64,000 nucleotides of DNA from Dyella flava (GCF_016904955.1 NZ_JADIKE010000024.1:1-64000); one strand, 5' to 3'. Positions 33,070 through 41,468 are shown, numbered from the stretch's first letter. Notes: a model not told the origin generated them from the sequence alone. Translations and numbers: made by a program.

Positions 33070-34818
33070 ATGAGCCACGTCGTTTCTGTCAATGTCGGTC
33101 TTCCAGCAGACGTGGAGTGGCGGGGAAAAATCATTCGTACCGCTATCTGGAAGCGCCCGGTGACCGGGCGGGTGATGGCGCGGCGTATCAATATTGACGG
33201 CGATGCTCAAGGAGATCGTCACGGCCATGGTGGCCTGCATCGAGCCGCCATGGTCTATCAGGTCGCTTCCTACCGATATTGGGAGGAGATCCTGCACCGA
33301 AGTCTCCCCGAATACGGGATGTTCGGAGAGAATCTGACGGTCGATGGGCTTGCTGATGATCAGGTGTGCATCGGTGACAGGTACCGCATTGGCGGTGCGC
33401 TGTTCGAAGTATCGGCGCCGCGTGTCACATGCTATCGCCTGGGTTTGCGGATGAACGAGCCACGTATGCCCGCACTGCTCGTGTCGCATCGAAGGCCCGG
33501 ATTTTATTTTCGCGTCATCGAGGAGGGAGAGATCGGCGCCGGCGATGAAATCATTCGTGTCGCGCAAGGACGTGAGGCGATAACCGTCGCCGAAACCGAT
33601 GCGTTGCTCTACTTGCCAGATCATCCTGAGGACCTTGTCCGTCGTGTCGCGAACGAACCAGCGCTGAGCCCAGGATGGAAACGTGCCTTCGAAGCGCTGC
33701 TGGCGAACTCGGGGTCACCAGGCAACGCCGGGCTTGGGCCCGTGCTTCCACCGCTGGCATGGAAGGGATTCCGCGCGCTTAAAGTGATCAGTGTCGTCAA
33801 TGAGAGCCATGACGTGAAGTCGCTGCTGCTGGTCGCCAATGAGCCACCTGCTCTCGCTCCGCCCGCCGCGGGATCGTTTGTGGTGCTGCGTCTTCCTGGT
33901 GCCAACGGCAGCGGCACGCTGACCCGGAATTACTCCATCTCCAACATCGGCGAAGGAGGCGTGTATCGCGTCAGCGTAAAGCTCAGTTCCGGTGACGGGA
34001 GTCGCTACATACATAACAGCGTTCACGCGGGCGATGTGCTTGAAGTCAGTGCGCCGCGCGGAACATTTACGCTGCGGAGTGACAATGCGCCGATCGTCTT
34101 CTTGAGTGCCGGCATCGGCGTCACGCCAGTGCTCGGCATGCTTCATCAGCTGGTGGCGGATGGCGTCACCGATCGTGATGTGTATTGGATTCATGGTGCG
34201 CGCAACGGCGCCGAGCATCCTTTTGCTGCGGAAGTACGCCATTTGCTTGAAGCGCTGCCCAAGGTCCATGTGCTTGTCGCCTACAGCCAGCCTCGCCCCG
34301 AAGATCGACCTGGGCGTGATTTTGATGCCACAGAACATATCAGCGCCGTGTCGATGCAACGGCTGGGTGTGCCGGCCAAGGCACACTTCTATCTATGCGG
34401 CCCGTCGAACTTCATGTCTGGTCTCATGGCTGGCCTGAAAGGCATGGGAGTCGTGAGCGCGAATATCCATACCGAGACTTTCGGGAGCGAGGCGTCGATG
34501 ACGCCCGGCATCGTCGCAGGCCCGGGTAGGAGTCCCCATCCACCGGATGGGGTTCAAGGGGATGGGCCGATCATTTCCTTCAGTCGAAGCGGTTTGACCG
34601 TACCTTGGTCCGACACATTCCAAAGCTTGCTGGAGTTCGCCGAGGCCTGTGACATTCCAGTCCGATGGGCATGCCGTACCGGTGTATGCCATAACTGTGA
34701 GACCGCGCTTATCGGCGGCCGAATTCGCTACGACCCGGAGCCCATTGACGTGCCCGCCAATGGCAATGAACTCATATGCTGCGCACGCCCCGTCACCGAT
34801 ATCGAACTTGATCTCTAG
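33070..34818 (+). CDS. MOSC domain - ferredoxin reductase - [2Fe-2S] ferredoxin fusion
   Basis: This 582-residue protein has three parts. Residues 1-165 are a YiiM-type MOSC domain (GDRHGHGGLHRAAMVY; the Cys in SAPRVTCYRLG is the likely molybdenum-cofactor sulfur-handling residue). Residues 220-450 are a FAD/NAD(P) reductase domain (LTRNYSISNIG; LSAGIGVTPVLGM; FYLCGPSNFM). Residues 490-582 are a plant-type [2Fe-2S] ferredoxin with CRTGVCHNC (Cys535, Cys540, Cys543) and the fourth Cys in LICCA. It may reduce N-hydroxylated or similar compounds with NAD(P)H. The start at 33070 follows a GGAG; an upstream extension is possible. Confidence 0.87.
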   Translation: MSHVVSVNVGLPADVEWRGKIIRTAIWKRPVTGRVMARRINIDGDAQGDRHGHGGLHRAAMVYQVASYRYWEEILHRSLPEYGMFGENLTVDGLADDQVCIGDRYRIGGALFEVSAPRVTCYRLGLRMNEPRMPALLVSHRRPGFYFRVIEEGEIGAGDEIIRVAQGREAITVAETDALLYLPDHPEDLVRRVANEPALSPGWKRAFEALLANSGSPGNAGLGPVLPPLAWKGFRALKVISVVNESHDVKSLLLVANEPPALAPPAAGSFVVLRLPGANGSGTLTRNYSISNIGEGGVYRVSVKLSSGDGSRYIHNSVHAGDVLEVSAPRGTFTLRSDNAPIVFLSAGIGVTPVLGMLHQLVADGVTDRDVYWIHGARNGAEHPFAAEVRHLLEALPKVHVLVAYSQPRPEDRPGRDFDATEHISAVSMQRLGVPAKAHFYLCGPSNFMSGLMAGLKGMGVVSANIHTETFGSEASMTPGIVAGPGRSPHPPDGVQGDGPIISFSRSGLTVPWSDTFQSLLEFAEACDIPVRWACRTGVCHNCETALIGGRIRYDPEPIDVPANGNELICCARPVTDIELDL

Positions 34819-35251
34819 CGCCGGATCGACGTCGCGCTGGTATTGAGGTAGCGCCACATTTTGCCGTTCTAATAAGATGGATCCCCGCTTTCGCCGTCAT
34901 TCCCTGCGAAAGCGGGGATTCATCTTGCTCTTGCTGTTAAAGCAACATGGATTCCCGCGTTCGCGGGAATGACGGCGAGGAAGCGTGGGGACACATCAGA
35001 ACCCGGACCGTTTTTTTCCTGGCCCACGTCGGCGATCTCCGCTTGAGTCAATCCATGCTCGACACGAAGGAAACAAAATTTTTATGGACACCTTGTCGAG
35101 TTCAGATTTCGCCATTCGTCGTCGTAGCGAATAGACCGGTTTTAGGGCACCGCGCAACGAGCTTGGCGACGGCGAAGCATCGGATGAAACCTGAGCCGCG
35201 GGCTCCTAGACTTCTGGCAAGCCGAACCATGAGCGAAGAGGGGTGCGCGCT
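34819..35251. repeat. Intergenic gap with two hairpin repeats of the CCCGC...GCGGG type
   Basis: No gene is visible in these 433 bp. Two inverted repeats occur: ATCCCCGCTTTCG at 34881-34893 with its complement at 34907-34919, and ATTCCCGCG/CGCGGGAAT at 34951-34970 followed by GACGG. A related hairpin recurs at 38501-38528, and the following text (GGGGACACATCAGAACCC ... TTTTTTTCCTGG) has a weaker match at 37796-37830. These are dispersed repeats typical of Xanthomonadales intergenic space and may terminate transcription from the MOSC fusion gene. Confidence 0.6.
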
Positions 35252-36097
35252 ATGTTGAGCTGGCAAGTGGGCCGGGTGAAGATCACTCGTATCGTTGAGA
35301 TGGATTTGCCGGTACCGACCGAGTTCATGCCACAGGCCACGGCCGCGGAGCTGCGCAAGTTGCCGTGGCTCTATCCACACTTCGTCAGCGAGGACGACAG
35401 CATCCTGAAGCTCAGCGTTCACGCGCTGCTGGTCGACGCGCCGGGGCTGAAGCTGGTCGTCGATACCTGCGTCGGGAACGACCGGCCGCGCGAGATCACC
35501 GGCGGCCTGCCGTTGGCGACGCCGTTCCTGCAGCATCTTGGCGAGGTGGGCTGGTCGCGCGACGGCGTCGACGCCGTGGTATGCACGCACCTGCACGTCG
35601 ACCACGTCGGCTGGAACACGATGCTCGAGAACGGCAAGTGGATACCGACCTTCCCGAAGGCGCGCTACCTCCTCGGCCGGCGCGAGTACGACTTCTGGAA
35701 AGCCTACGATGACGAAGAGCAGCAGGCGATGCTCAGCGATAGCGTCAAGCCGATCTTCGACGCTGGCCTCGTCCAGCTGGTGGAGCTGGACCATGTGATC
35801 TCGCCGGAGATCCGGCTCATACCATCCATCGGTCACACGCCGGGCCACGTCAGCGTGATGATCGAGTCCGAGGGTGGGCGGGCGGTGATCACCGGCGACA
35901 TGGCCCACCACCCCTGTCAGATGGCGCACCCCGACTGGGTGCTCGGCGACAACGATCCGAACACCGCTGCGCTCACCCGCGCGCGCCTGTTCGCCGAATG
36001 GGCCGACCAGACCATCCTTGTGATCGGCACGCACTTCGCCGCGCCCACTGCTGGCCAGGTCGTTCGCGACGGTGCGGCGTTTAGATTTGTGGTGTAA
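35252..36097 (+). CDS. Metallo-beta-lactamase-fold hydrolase
   Basis: This 281-residue metallohydrolase has the dinuclear zinc motif THLHVDHVGW (His113, His115, Asp117, His118), IGHTPGHVS and a GDMAHHP segment, in the order of AHL-lactonase/glyoxalase-II-like enzymes. It lacks a signal peptide and so acts in the cytoplasm. The start at 35252 follows GAGGGG by about 8 bp; another in-frame ATG lies at 35243. It precedes the gene-cassette array and may or may not belong to it. Quorum quenching is one possibility, not shown. Confidence 0.83.
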   Translation: MLSWQVGRVKITRIVEMDLPVPTEFMPQATAAELRKLPWLYPHFVSEDDSILKLSVHALLVDAPGLKLVVDTCVGNDRPREITGGLPLATPFLQHLGEVGWSRDGVDAVVCTHLHVDHVGWNTMLENGKWIPTFPKARYLLGRREYDFWKAYDDEEQQAMLSDSVKPIFDAGLVQLVELDHVISPEIRLIPSIGHTPGHVSVMIESEGGRAVITGDMAHHPCQMAHPDWVLGDNDPNTAALTRARLFAEWADQTILVIGTHFAAPTAGQVVRDGAAFRFVV

Positions 36098-36262
36098 GGG
36101 CGGTGGCCCCTTTCCGGCCCGGCCCTTTTCCGCGACGGATTGTTAGCCGGGTGCCGGGTCGATAGAGTTGCGAGAAATCAGTCGTTCATCGGCCGCGCTC
36201 AGAAAGACGGCGAGGATGCATAACCGGACGTCCTCGTCCGTCTATTAGGTAGTTAGCGTCCT

Positions 36263-36526
36263 ATGACCATGGCTCGAATACCAACCTGGTTTTTCTTCAC
36301 AATCTCATTGGCGCTCGGTTTCATCGCGGCACTTATGGTTGTAGTCGCGTTTAGCACCGCATCACTGCATTTTGCCCATTGCGGACCAAGCAGCCTTTCA
36401 TCGCCAGAGCAGTATTGTCGTAGTGCTTCGCAACTTCTTATTGCTGGTTACTCCGTCTTTCTAGTTTCTGTTGTGCTTGCTGGTGTAGCCGTCTGGCTTT
36501 GGTTTAAGCGTCGCGGCAGGCTCTAA
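36263..36526 (+). CDS. Gene-cassette small membrane protein 1
   Basis: This 87-residue protein has two membrane helices (FFFTISLALGFIAALMVVV and LLIAGYSVFLVSVVLAGVAV) with a Cys-containing loop between. It is not recognised. It begins 4 bp after a GTTAGCG core-site-like sequence (36252-36258) and its stop codon lies inside the R''-like box of an attC site at 36521-36580, the usual layout of integron gene cassettes. Cassette genes often encode short unknown membrane proteins. Confidence 0.6.
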   Translation: MTMARIPTWFFFTISLALGFIAALMVVVAFSTASLHFAHCGPSSLSSPEQYCRSASQLLIAGYSVFLVSVVLAGVAVWLWFKRRGRL

Positions 36527-36580
36527 CTATTCGTCCAAGCGGATGGGCGCGCTGCCTGCCGCTTAACTCAGGCGGCAGGT
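36521..36580 (+). other. attC-like site A
   Basis: This 60 bp site starts with CTCTAAC, continues TATTCGTCCAAGCGG, and its complement-like half is CCGCTTAACTCAGGCG, with GGCAGGT in the place of the R' core (GTTAGGC expected). It shares most of its sequence with sites B and C and, inverted, with the site at 57023-57082. The upstream gene's stop codon is inside its first box. Confidence 0.68.
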
Positions 36581-36583
36581 CCT

Positions 36584-36886
36584 ATGCAGGAAATATCATC
36601 CTACAGATCAAATTGGGCAGACTATCGACGACGCCAGTGGCTGGCGGTGCTCATTCCTTTGGCTTTAGCCCCCATTGCTGCACTCGTCGGCGCAAGGGCT
36701 GCAAATCAAACGCTTTCGCTTATTCCTGCAATTGTATGGGTTGTTTGTAGTTATTTGGCAATGTCATGGTTTGTATGGTTCCGTTGTCCTCGCTGCAACC
36801 ATCGGTTCCACGTCAACCAGCGCCTCAGCCTTACGCTGGGCAGGAAATGTCCACATTGTGGGTTGGGTCGCTATGAGGGGGCCTAA
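36584..36886 (+). CDS. Gene-cassette membrane protein with zinc ribbon
   Basis: This 100-residue protein has two hydrophobic segments (LAVLIPLALAPIAALVGA and LIPAIVWVVCSYLAMSWFV) followed by a likely zinc ribbon with CPRC (residues 68-71) and CPHC near residue 90. It is not recognised by name. It starts 4 bp behind attC site A, and its TAA stop lies in the GCCTAAC box of site B, as expected for a mobile cassette gene. Confidence 0.6.
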   Translation: MQEISSYRSNWADYRRRQWLAVLIPLALAPIAALVGARAANQTLSLIPAIVWVVCSYLAMSWFVWFRCPRCNHRFHVNQRLSLTLGRKCPHCGLGRYEGA

Positions 36887-36940
36887 CAACTCATCCAAAC
36901 ACACGCGCGTACCGCGCGCCGCTTAACTCAGCCGCTAGGC
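36881..36940 (+). other. attC-like site B
   Basis: A 60 bp site from GCCTAAC to GCTAGGC, with AACTCATCCAAAC in the left half and CGCCGCTTAACTCAG in the right half. The R'' box is a perfect RYYYAAC; the R' box differs from GTTAGGC by one base. Confidence 0.75.
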
Positions 36941-36958
36941 AGCAAAGGAAGTTTCGAT

Positions 36959-37366
36959 ATGACTACTCCATTTTCCGGCGGGTGCGCATGTGGGGCGATT
37001 CGTTACGTGTGCTCACGTACGCCCGTCGCGATGCTCAATTGCCACTGTCTGGATTGTCAGCGTTCCAGCGGTGCCCCATTCGCTTCGGGCTTCATCGTCG
37101 CGGACTCGGGCATAGAGATCACTGGTACGCCTAAAACGTACTCGGTTCGCGCGGGCAGTGGCGGTCTCGCGATTCGCAGCTTCTGCCCTCAATGCGGTTC
37201 GCCATTGTTCACGCGCGGCGATGTCAACCCGGGATTCATGTCCGTTCGCTTTCCTACGCTGGATGATGCTTCGGAGTTTCAGCCGATGCTGGACATTTGG
37301 ACGGCCAGCGCGCAACCGTGGGTTTGCCTTAGTCAGGCAATTCCACAATATCCTCAGTTACCCTGA
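36959..37366 (+). CDS. GFA-family (glutathione-dependent formaldehyde-activating-like) cassette protein
   Basis: This 135-residue GFA/CENP-V-type protein has zinc-binding cysteines in GGCACGAIRYVC, LNCHCLDCQRSSGAPFA and SFCPQCGSPLF. The family includes glutathione-dependent formaldehyde-activating enzyme, though most members bind thiol compounds or zinc with no known reaction. It lies between attC sites B and C, making it a cassette gene; GFA proteins are common cargo in chromosomal integrons. A second GFA gene with an attC site lies at 57077-57481. Confidence 0.83.
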   Translation: MTTPFSGGCACGAIRYVCSRTPVAMLNCHCLDCQRSSGAPFASGFIVADSGIEITGTPKTYSVRAGSGGLAIRSFCPQCGSPLFTRGDVNPGFMSVRFPTLDDASEFQPMLDIWTASAQPWVCLSQAIPQYPQLP

Positions 37367-37386
37367 TTCAGCCGCTTGCACCTGCT

Positions 37387-37446
37387 GCCTAACTATTCGT
37401 CAAAGCGGACGCGCGTACCGCATGCCACTTAACTCAGGCGTTAGCA
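37387..37446 (+). other. attC-like site C
   Basis: A 60 bp site from GCCTAAC to GTTAGCA. Its internal sequence (TATTCGTCAAAGCGGAC ... CACTTAACTCAGGCG) nearly matches site A, and it carries a GTT-type R' core. It is the best-preserved 3' core of the set. Confidence 0.75.
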
Positions 37447-37449
37447 CTA

Positions 37450-37785
37450 CTGACCTCACGCTGGAAAAAAGTAGCAGGTGTCTCAGTTGCCGTTTTGATC
37501 GGGCTGGCAATCTTGGGCTACATCACTGCCGATCTTGCGCGGTCATCTATCGAGCAAGAAGCAAGGCAACGAGCAATCGCATCCGGTGCAAAAGGGCTTG
37601 GTTTTGGTGGTCAAATTGTTCCTGCAAGTCAGTTCAAGGTTGGTTCCGCGGTCAGGTGGCCATTTGTAACTGTTGGCTACTATGCGGTGCCCTTCGATCT
37701 ACATGCCACCGTCCATGAGGAGACATATCTCGTGTTGCCTTGGGGAAAATATGTATTGTCAAATCGAGCAGATCGCTTGCTCTAA
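37450..37785 (+). CDS. Gene-cassette protein 4, signal-anchored
   Basis: The frame encodes a membrane anchor (VAGVSVAVLIGLAILGYIT) and a roughly 80-residue extracytoplasmic part with FVTVGYYAVPFDLHATVHEE. No ATG precedes the anchor: a TTG at 37495 would cut the helix, so a CTG at 37450, just after site C, or another non-ATG start is likely. The stop TAA lies in a CTCTAAC box at 37780-37786, after which the attC sequence is lost. Function unknown. Confidence 0.5.
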   Translation: MTSRWKKVAGVSVAVLIGLAILGYITADLARSSIEQEARQRAIASGAKGLGFGGQIVPASQFKVGSAVRWPFVTVGYYAVPFDLHATVHEETYLVLPWGKYVLSNRADRLL

Positions 37786-37958
37786 CGAAACTTAAGGGGA
37801 TCAGAACACTTTTTCCTGGGCGTCCACGTGTCGACTCCCCGTAATTCAGTGCCAGACTAAATCAGAGGACTAACAGCCCGGCCCTGTGTCCTCACATATC
37901 CTTCACCTTGTCGCGTGCATGTTTTAGCCGCTTTCGCGTGGTTTAGAAGGGGGCGAGG

Positions 37959-38372
37959 ATGGAATTCGTCGACTACGCACCGCAGGCATACATAGACAGA
38001 CCGCCGCCGTTCTATACGGCGGTGCGCCATGCTTGCACTCTTAGTGAGGCCACAGATGCCGGGTTTGATCCAGGCGCATACGAATGGCTCGAAGTTCCTG
38101 AAGGCACTTGGGAAGGCCGTCTGGACTTCAAGACATGGTCCAACAAAAAGGGCCGAGGCTCGTTGCTGTGTTACTTCACGGAAACTCGCACGGGGAAACG
38201 ATTCCGCCTGTCTGCGGCTAGGCCCTTGGTATGTGATGCACGTCGATATACGCCCAGGGATCGAGCCATCGATTTCTCGACCGCCAACCTTGATGGCCGT
38301 GTTTTTTGCTTGAGAGTGGGGCGTGACGGGAAGGGCAATGTTGTATGGATTGGGGCGATAACCGGAGGCTAG
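37959..38372 (+). CDS. Hypothetical 137-residue protein
   Basis: Not recognised. A soluble-looking protein with EWLEVPEGTWEGRLDFKTW and CYFTETRTGKRFRL, rich in aromatic and basic residues, and a Gly-rich end. It lies after the truncated end of the cassette array; no attC site follows, so it may be a cassette gene whose site was lost. Start at the first ATG of the frame. Confidence 0.45.
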   Translation: MEFVDYAPQAYIDRPPPFYTAVRHACTLSEATDAGFDPGAYEWLEVPEGTWEGRLDFKTWSNKKGRGSLLCYFTETRTGKRFRLSAARPLVCDARRYTPRDRAIDFSTANLDGRVFCLRVGRDGKGNVVWIGAITGG

Positions 38373-38850
38373 TGCTGATCGGAGCGACTGTTCCAATCGG
38401 AAGCCATGGCTAAAAACGGTACCGGGTTCTGAGGTGTCCCCACTTTTTTGCGGTTCAGACAAAGGGATACGTATCGCAAAAAAGATCAATCTTGCGTCGC
38501 CGTCATTCCCGCTTCCGCGGGAATGACGACCCGGAAAACGTGGGGATACTTCAGTACCGGGTTGACTAATGAACTGCAGGCGGACGAGTCGGGCCACTTA
38601 TTTTCGGAGGCCTTGCGCGAAACTCAACCTGGTGCCGTTGTTTCGAGAACAGTGCGCAAAGCCCGGTTTTGAGCGTTAAAAAGCCTGACGGTGCCAAACT
38701 GGCTAGACTAAGGGCGGCGCGAAGCGCAGGCGCACTTTATTCCAGTGTTCGGTGGGCCTGCCTCTGATTTACGTGTCCAGGCCGCTGATCGCGCCGGGCT
38801 GACTGGGAGCTCAACTCAGATCCTGTATTGCTCTTCCGTGGGAGGTTGAC
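38373..38850. repeat. Intergenic gap with a CGTCATTCCCGC hairpin repeat
   Basis: No gene is visible in these 478 bp. A perfect 12 bp inverted repeat (38501-38512 and 38517-38528, loop TTCC) belongs to the repeat family seen at 34881-34970, and the flanks (GGTGTCCCCACTTTTTT, GTGGGGATACTTCAGTACC) are also repeat-like. Confidence 0.6.
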
Positions 38851-39312
38851 ATGCCTTACGCAAAGGAGCGGTTGTCTTTATTGTGGATCTTCGCGTTACT
38901 CAACTATCTGTATGCGGACGTTGTTGCCCTGTTCGCTATTGTTGGTTCGACAAATCCAGCGGACGGAGCTCCACATCTCACCCAATGGGCTCTGCTGGGT
39001 TCAGCGGTCTTGATGGAAATACCCATCGCGATGATTCTGGCGTGTCGGCTGCTTCCGTTTAGAGCGAACCGGTTGGTGAATATCATCGCGGGTAGCGTTA
39101 TGACCGTTGTAAACGGTTTCCTGACCTTCGTTCCGCCTCTGGTCGGATGGGGCAGGCCGCCCGCTTTTCCTGAGTACTTATTCTTCGGGACGATCGAAAC
39201 GGTAGCCACCTTGGTCATCATCTGGCAGGCGTGGACCTGGTCAGGGGTGAAGCCAGAAATTAGTTCGGAGCGGATCGTCCGCCAACCGGAAGCTGGGACC
39301 ACTTCTTCGTAA
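38851..39312 (+). CDS. DUF6326-like membrane protein
   Basis: This 153-residue integral membrane protein has four hydrophobic segments (LLWIFALLNYLYADVVALF; WALLGSAVLMEIPIAMILAC; IIAGSVMTVVNGFLTFVPPL; FGTIETVATLVIIWQAW). The pattern LLWIFALLNYLYADV matches proteins annotated DUF6326. Function unknown. The next gene on the same strand, 78 bp away, is another small membrane protein and probably a partner. Confidence 0.6.
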   Translation: MPYAKERLSLLWIFALLNYLYADVVALFAIVGSTNPADGAPHLTQWALLGSAVLMEIPIAMILACRLLPFRANRLVNIIAGSVMTVVNGFLTFVPPLVGWGRPPAFPEYLFFGTIETVATLVIIWQAWTWSGVKPEISSERIVRQPEAGTTSS

Positions 39313-39390
39313 CCACCGAATTTCTCAAAAACCCTCTGCGTGAGCCGCTGCTGCGCTCGCAACAAGATTCGCTTAAATGAGGTCAACGTG

Positions 39391-39780
39391 ATGAGAGAAC
39401 GCCTGACACAGATCGTCTTGGTGATCGTGGGGCTGCTCAATCTGGCCCTGATTTATTTTCTATATTTGGATCTCTGGCATTCCCGCTGGCTTTTGGAGCA
39501 GAAGAACGAGATCGAGCCGATGTTTCTGAGCTTCTTTATTCCGGTTGGGGTCTTTCTGCTCATCGCCGCAAGGAGACCCTCTGAGCATCGCTCGATGATT
39601 GCTCTGGCAGCTTGGTGGAATATCTCCCACGGCACGGTGATGGCTATTGAAACCGTGGAAGCCTGGAATCACGGTGTCCACCGGAACTTTACTGATGTGA
39701 TCGTAGCCCTTGTGATCGGAGTCGTCCTGCTAGCACTTCTGCCAGCAAAACGCGAGGCAGTCGCGCCAGGAGTGGCGTGA
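39391..39780 (+). CDS. DUF6632-like membrane protein
   Basis: This 129-residue protein has four helices, including IVLVIVGLLNLALIYFLYL, FLSFFIPVGVFLLIAARRP and VIVALVIGVVLLALLPA, with a WWNISHGTVMAIETVEAWNHG segment between the third and fourth. This conserved pattern fits the DUF6632 type. The start at 39391 was chosen for the membrane N-terminus. It is paired with the DUF6326-like gene. Confidence 0.58.
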   Translation: MRERLTQIVLVIVGLLNLALIYFLYLDLWHSRWLLEQKNEIEPMFLSFFIPVGVFLLIAARRPSEHRSMIALAAWWNISHGTVMAIETVEAWNHGVHRNFTDVIVALVIGVVLLALLPAKREAVAPGVA

Positions 39781-39887
39781 AGGGGTTGAGAAGACGTGCT
39801 CAAGTTCAGTAGCGACCATGACTACGGAAGAGATACTCCGTCGGGAAAAAACGGTACCGTTGTTTACATCACATCGTCGAACATCGA

Positions 39888-40478
39888 TCACTGCCCTTTC
39901 TTGAACAGGTCCTGGAAGACCAGTGGCCCCCAGATCCCGTTCCGCGCCTGCACGAGCAGACCGCCTTCCGCGATCTTGCCGAGATTAACCGGCGCATAGC
40001 CGAGCCGCTCGACCAGGGCGGCGACCGTTGCGGTCGCGCTTTCATCGTCGCTCGACAGGAATACAACCCGTCGTCCGTCGTGGATAGCCGGGTCTTCCGC
40101 GAGGACGCGGGCAGGCAGATGGTTGAACGCTTTGACCAATTGAGCGCCGGGCAGGGCCTGGGCTATGACCGAAGAAGAAGGAACGCCGCCCAAATCGTCG
40201 AGAGTGTTGGTCACGTCGATCACGATCTTGCCCTTCCAGCTTGCCCGTGCCTTCGCGACATCTCGGTGCTGCCCGTACAGGACAGCCAGCATGACGATGT
40301 CGGCTTCGAGCGCGTCTTCCAAGGTCTTGGGAACGATCGTCGGGCCGATCGCGTTTGCCTGCGGCGCTAGCGCTTCAGGCTGACGCCTGCTTGCTACGGC
40401 CACTTCGATGCCCTTGCGGGCGAACATGCGGGCGAGCGCCTGGCCGACCGTGCCGAAACCTACAATTGCGTAGCTCAT
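39888..40478 (-). CDS. NADPH-dependent F420-reductase-like NAD(P)-binding protein
   Basis: This 196-residue protein has a Rossmann fold start (MSYAIVGFGTVGQALARMF, GxGxxG type) and later KIVIDVTNTLDD and KAFNHLPARVL, as in the NADP-oxidoreductase/coenzyme F420-dependent family. F420 itself is not expected in this organism; the real substrate is unknown. It lies downstream of an SDR gene on the same strand (102 bp gap), so both may be under the divergent TetR regulator. Confidence 0.8.
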   Translation of the reverse strand: MSYAIVGFGTVGQALARMFARKGIEVAVASRRQPEALAPQANAIGPTIVPKTLEDALEADIVMLAVLYGQHRDVAKARASWKGKIVIDVTNTLDDLGGVPSSSVIAQALPGAQLVKAFNHLPARVLAEDPAIHDGRRVVFLSSDDESATATVAALVERLGYAPVNLGKIAEGGLLVQARNGIWGPLVFQDLFKKGQ

Positions 40479-40580
40479 GTTGCCTTTCCGATCGGTGTTG
40501 AAGTGGGTTGCCCGGAATGGTCCAGGCGTGATGGGCGTCTTGCCGGAGTGCGAGGCACCCGCACGCTTTTCGGCGCGATG

Positions 40581-41315
40581 TCAGATGGCCGAGAAGCCGC
40601 CGTCGACAGACAGCTCCACCCCATTCACGAAGCTCGAATCGTCTGAAGCAAGAAACAGCGCGGCCCCCGCAATTTCCTCAGGACGCCCCATCTTTCCCCG
40701 CGGGATCAGGGATTCGAACATCTGCTTCGCCTCCTCGGTGAGAACCTGGTCCTGCATCGGTGTGGCGATCGGCCCCGGGCTCAGCACGTTCACCCGGATA
40801 TTTCTGCCCTTCAGTTCGTTGAGCCATGTGCGTGCGAATGAGCGCAATGCCGCCTTGCTCGCCGCATACACGCCGTAGCCAGGAAAACCTTTCACCGAAG
40901 CAACCGACCCGGTCATGAAGATCGATCCGCCATCGTTGAACAGCGGCAACGCCTTCTGAACTGTAAACAGCGTGCCGCGCGTATTCAGGCCGAAGGTCGC
41001 ATCGAAATGCTGCTCGGTAATCTCGCCCAGTGGGACGGCTTCGCCGATGCCGGCGCTCGCGTACAGGACGTCGATCCTGCCCTTTTCCCGCTTGACTGTA
41101 TCGAACAGGCGGTCGAGGTCGTCGAGATTGGTCGCGTCGCCGCGCACGCCGGTCACGTTCCGGCCAATCAGCTTGACGGCCTCATCGAGTGCCTCCTGCC
41201 TCCGGCCCGTGATGAAAACGTAGGCGCCTTCTTCCACGAACCGCTTGGCGCTTGCCAGGGCCATGCCGCTCGAGCCGCCCGTGATGACTGCAACCTTACC
41301 TTCAAGCTTTCCCAT
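40581..41315 (-). CDS. Short-chain dehydrogenase/reductase (SDR)
   Basis: This 244-residue classical SDR has the cofactor motif TGGSSGMALA, LYASAGIGEA, the active-site Tyr and Lys in YGVYAASKAA, and the C-terminal VDGGFSAI. It would oxidise or reduce an alcohol/carbonyl with NAD(P)H. It is divergent from a TetR gene across a region with strong palindromes (41383-41397 and 41414-41455), a common arrangement for repression of the SDR by the TetR protein. Confidence 0.9.
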   Translation of the reverse strand: MGKLEGKVAVITGGSSGMALASAKRFVEEGAYVFITGRRQEALDEAVKLIGRNVTGVRGDATNLDDLDRLFDTVKREKGRIDVLYASAGIGEAVPLGEITEQHFDATFGLNTRGTLFTVQKALPLFNDGGSIFMTGSVASVKGFPGYGVYAASKAALRSFARTWLNELKGRNIRVNVLSPGPIATPMQDQVLTEEAKQMFESLIPRGKMGRPEEIAGAALFLASDDSSFVNGVELSVDGGFSAI

Positions 41316-41382
41316 GACTTTTCACCTTTCGTCGCGTCGGACAGCGTCTCTGTTCCCATGGGGACAAGGGCGCTGTATCTTG

Positions 41383-41455
41383 TGGATCACCGATCCAGAT
41401 CCTGATTCACAGCAAGCGGATCACTGATCCAAATATATGGATCAGTGATCCGCTT
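41383..41455. promoter_or_regulatory. TetR operators between SDR and tetR
   Basis: A perfect 18 bp inverted repeat (AAGCGGATCACTGATCCA at 41414-41431, complement at 41438-41455, 6 nt apart) and a second dyad TGGATC/GATCCA at 41383-41397 lie between the divergent genes. They share the TGGATCAC half-site, suggesting two operators for the same TetR regulator; the first lies 14 bp before its start. Confidence 0.8.
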
Positions 41456-41468
41456 GTCAAGGCAACCC

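Noticed and set aside
35102..36034. 310-codon frame opposite the metallo-beta-lactamase gene
   Set aside because: It is antisense to a gene with clear catalytic motifs and has composition typical of a shadow frame.
36098..36251. A further attC site after the metallo-beta-lactamase gene
   Set aside because: A GTTAGCC occurs near 36141 and GCATAAC near 36219, but the sequence does not match the 60 bp family of sites A-D and no paired left box could be set with confidence.
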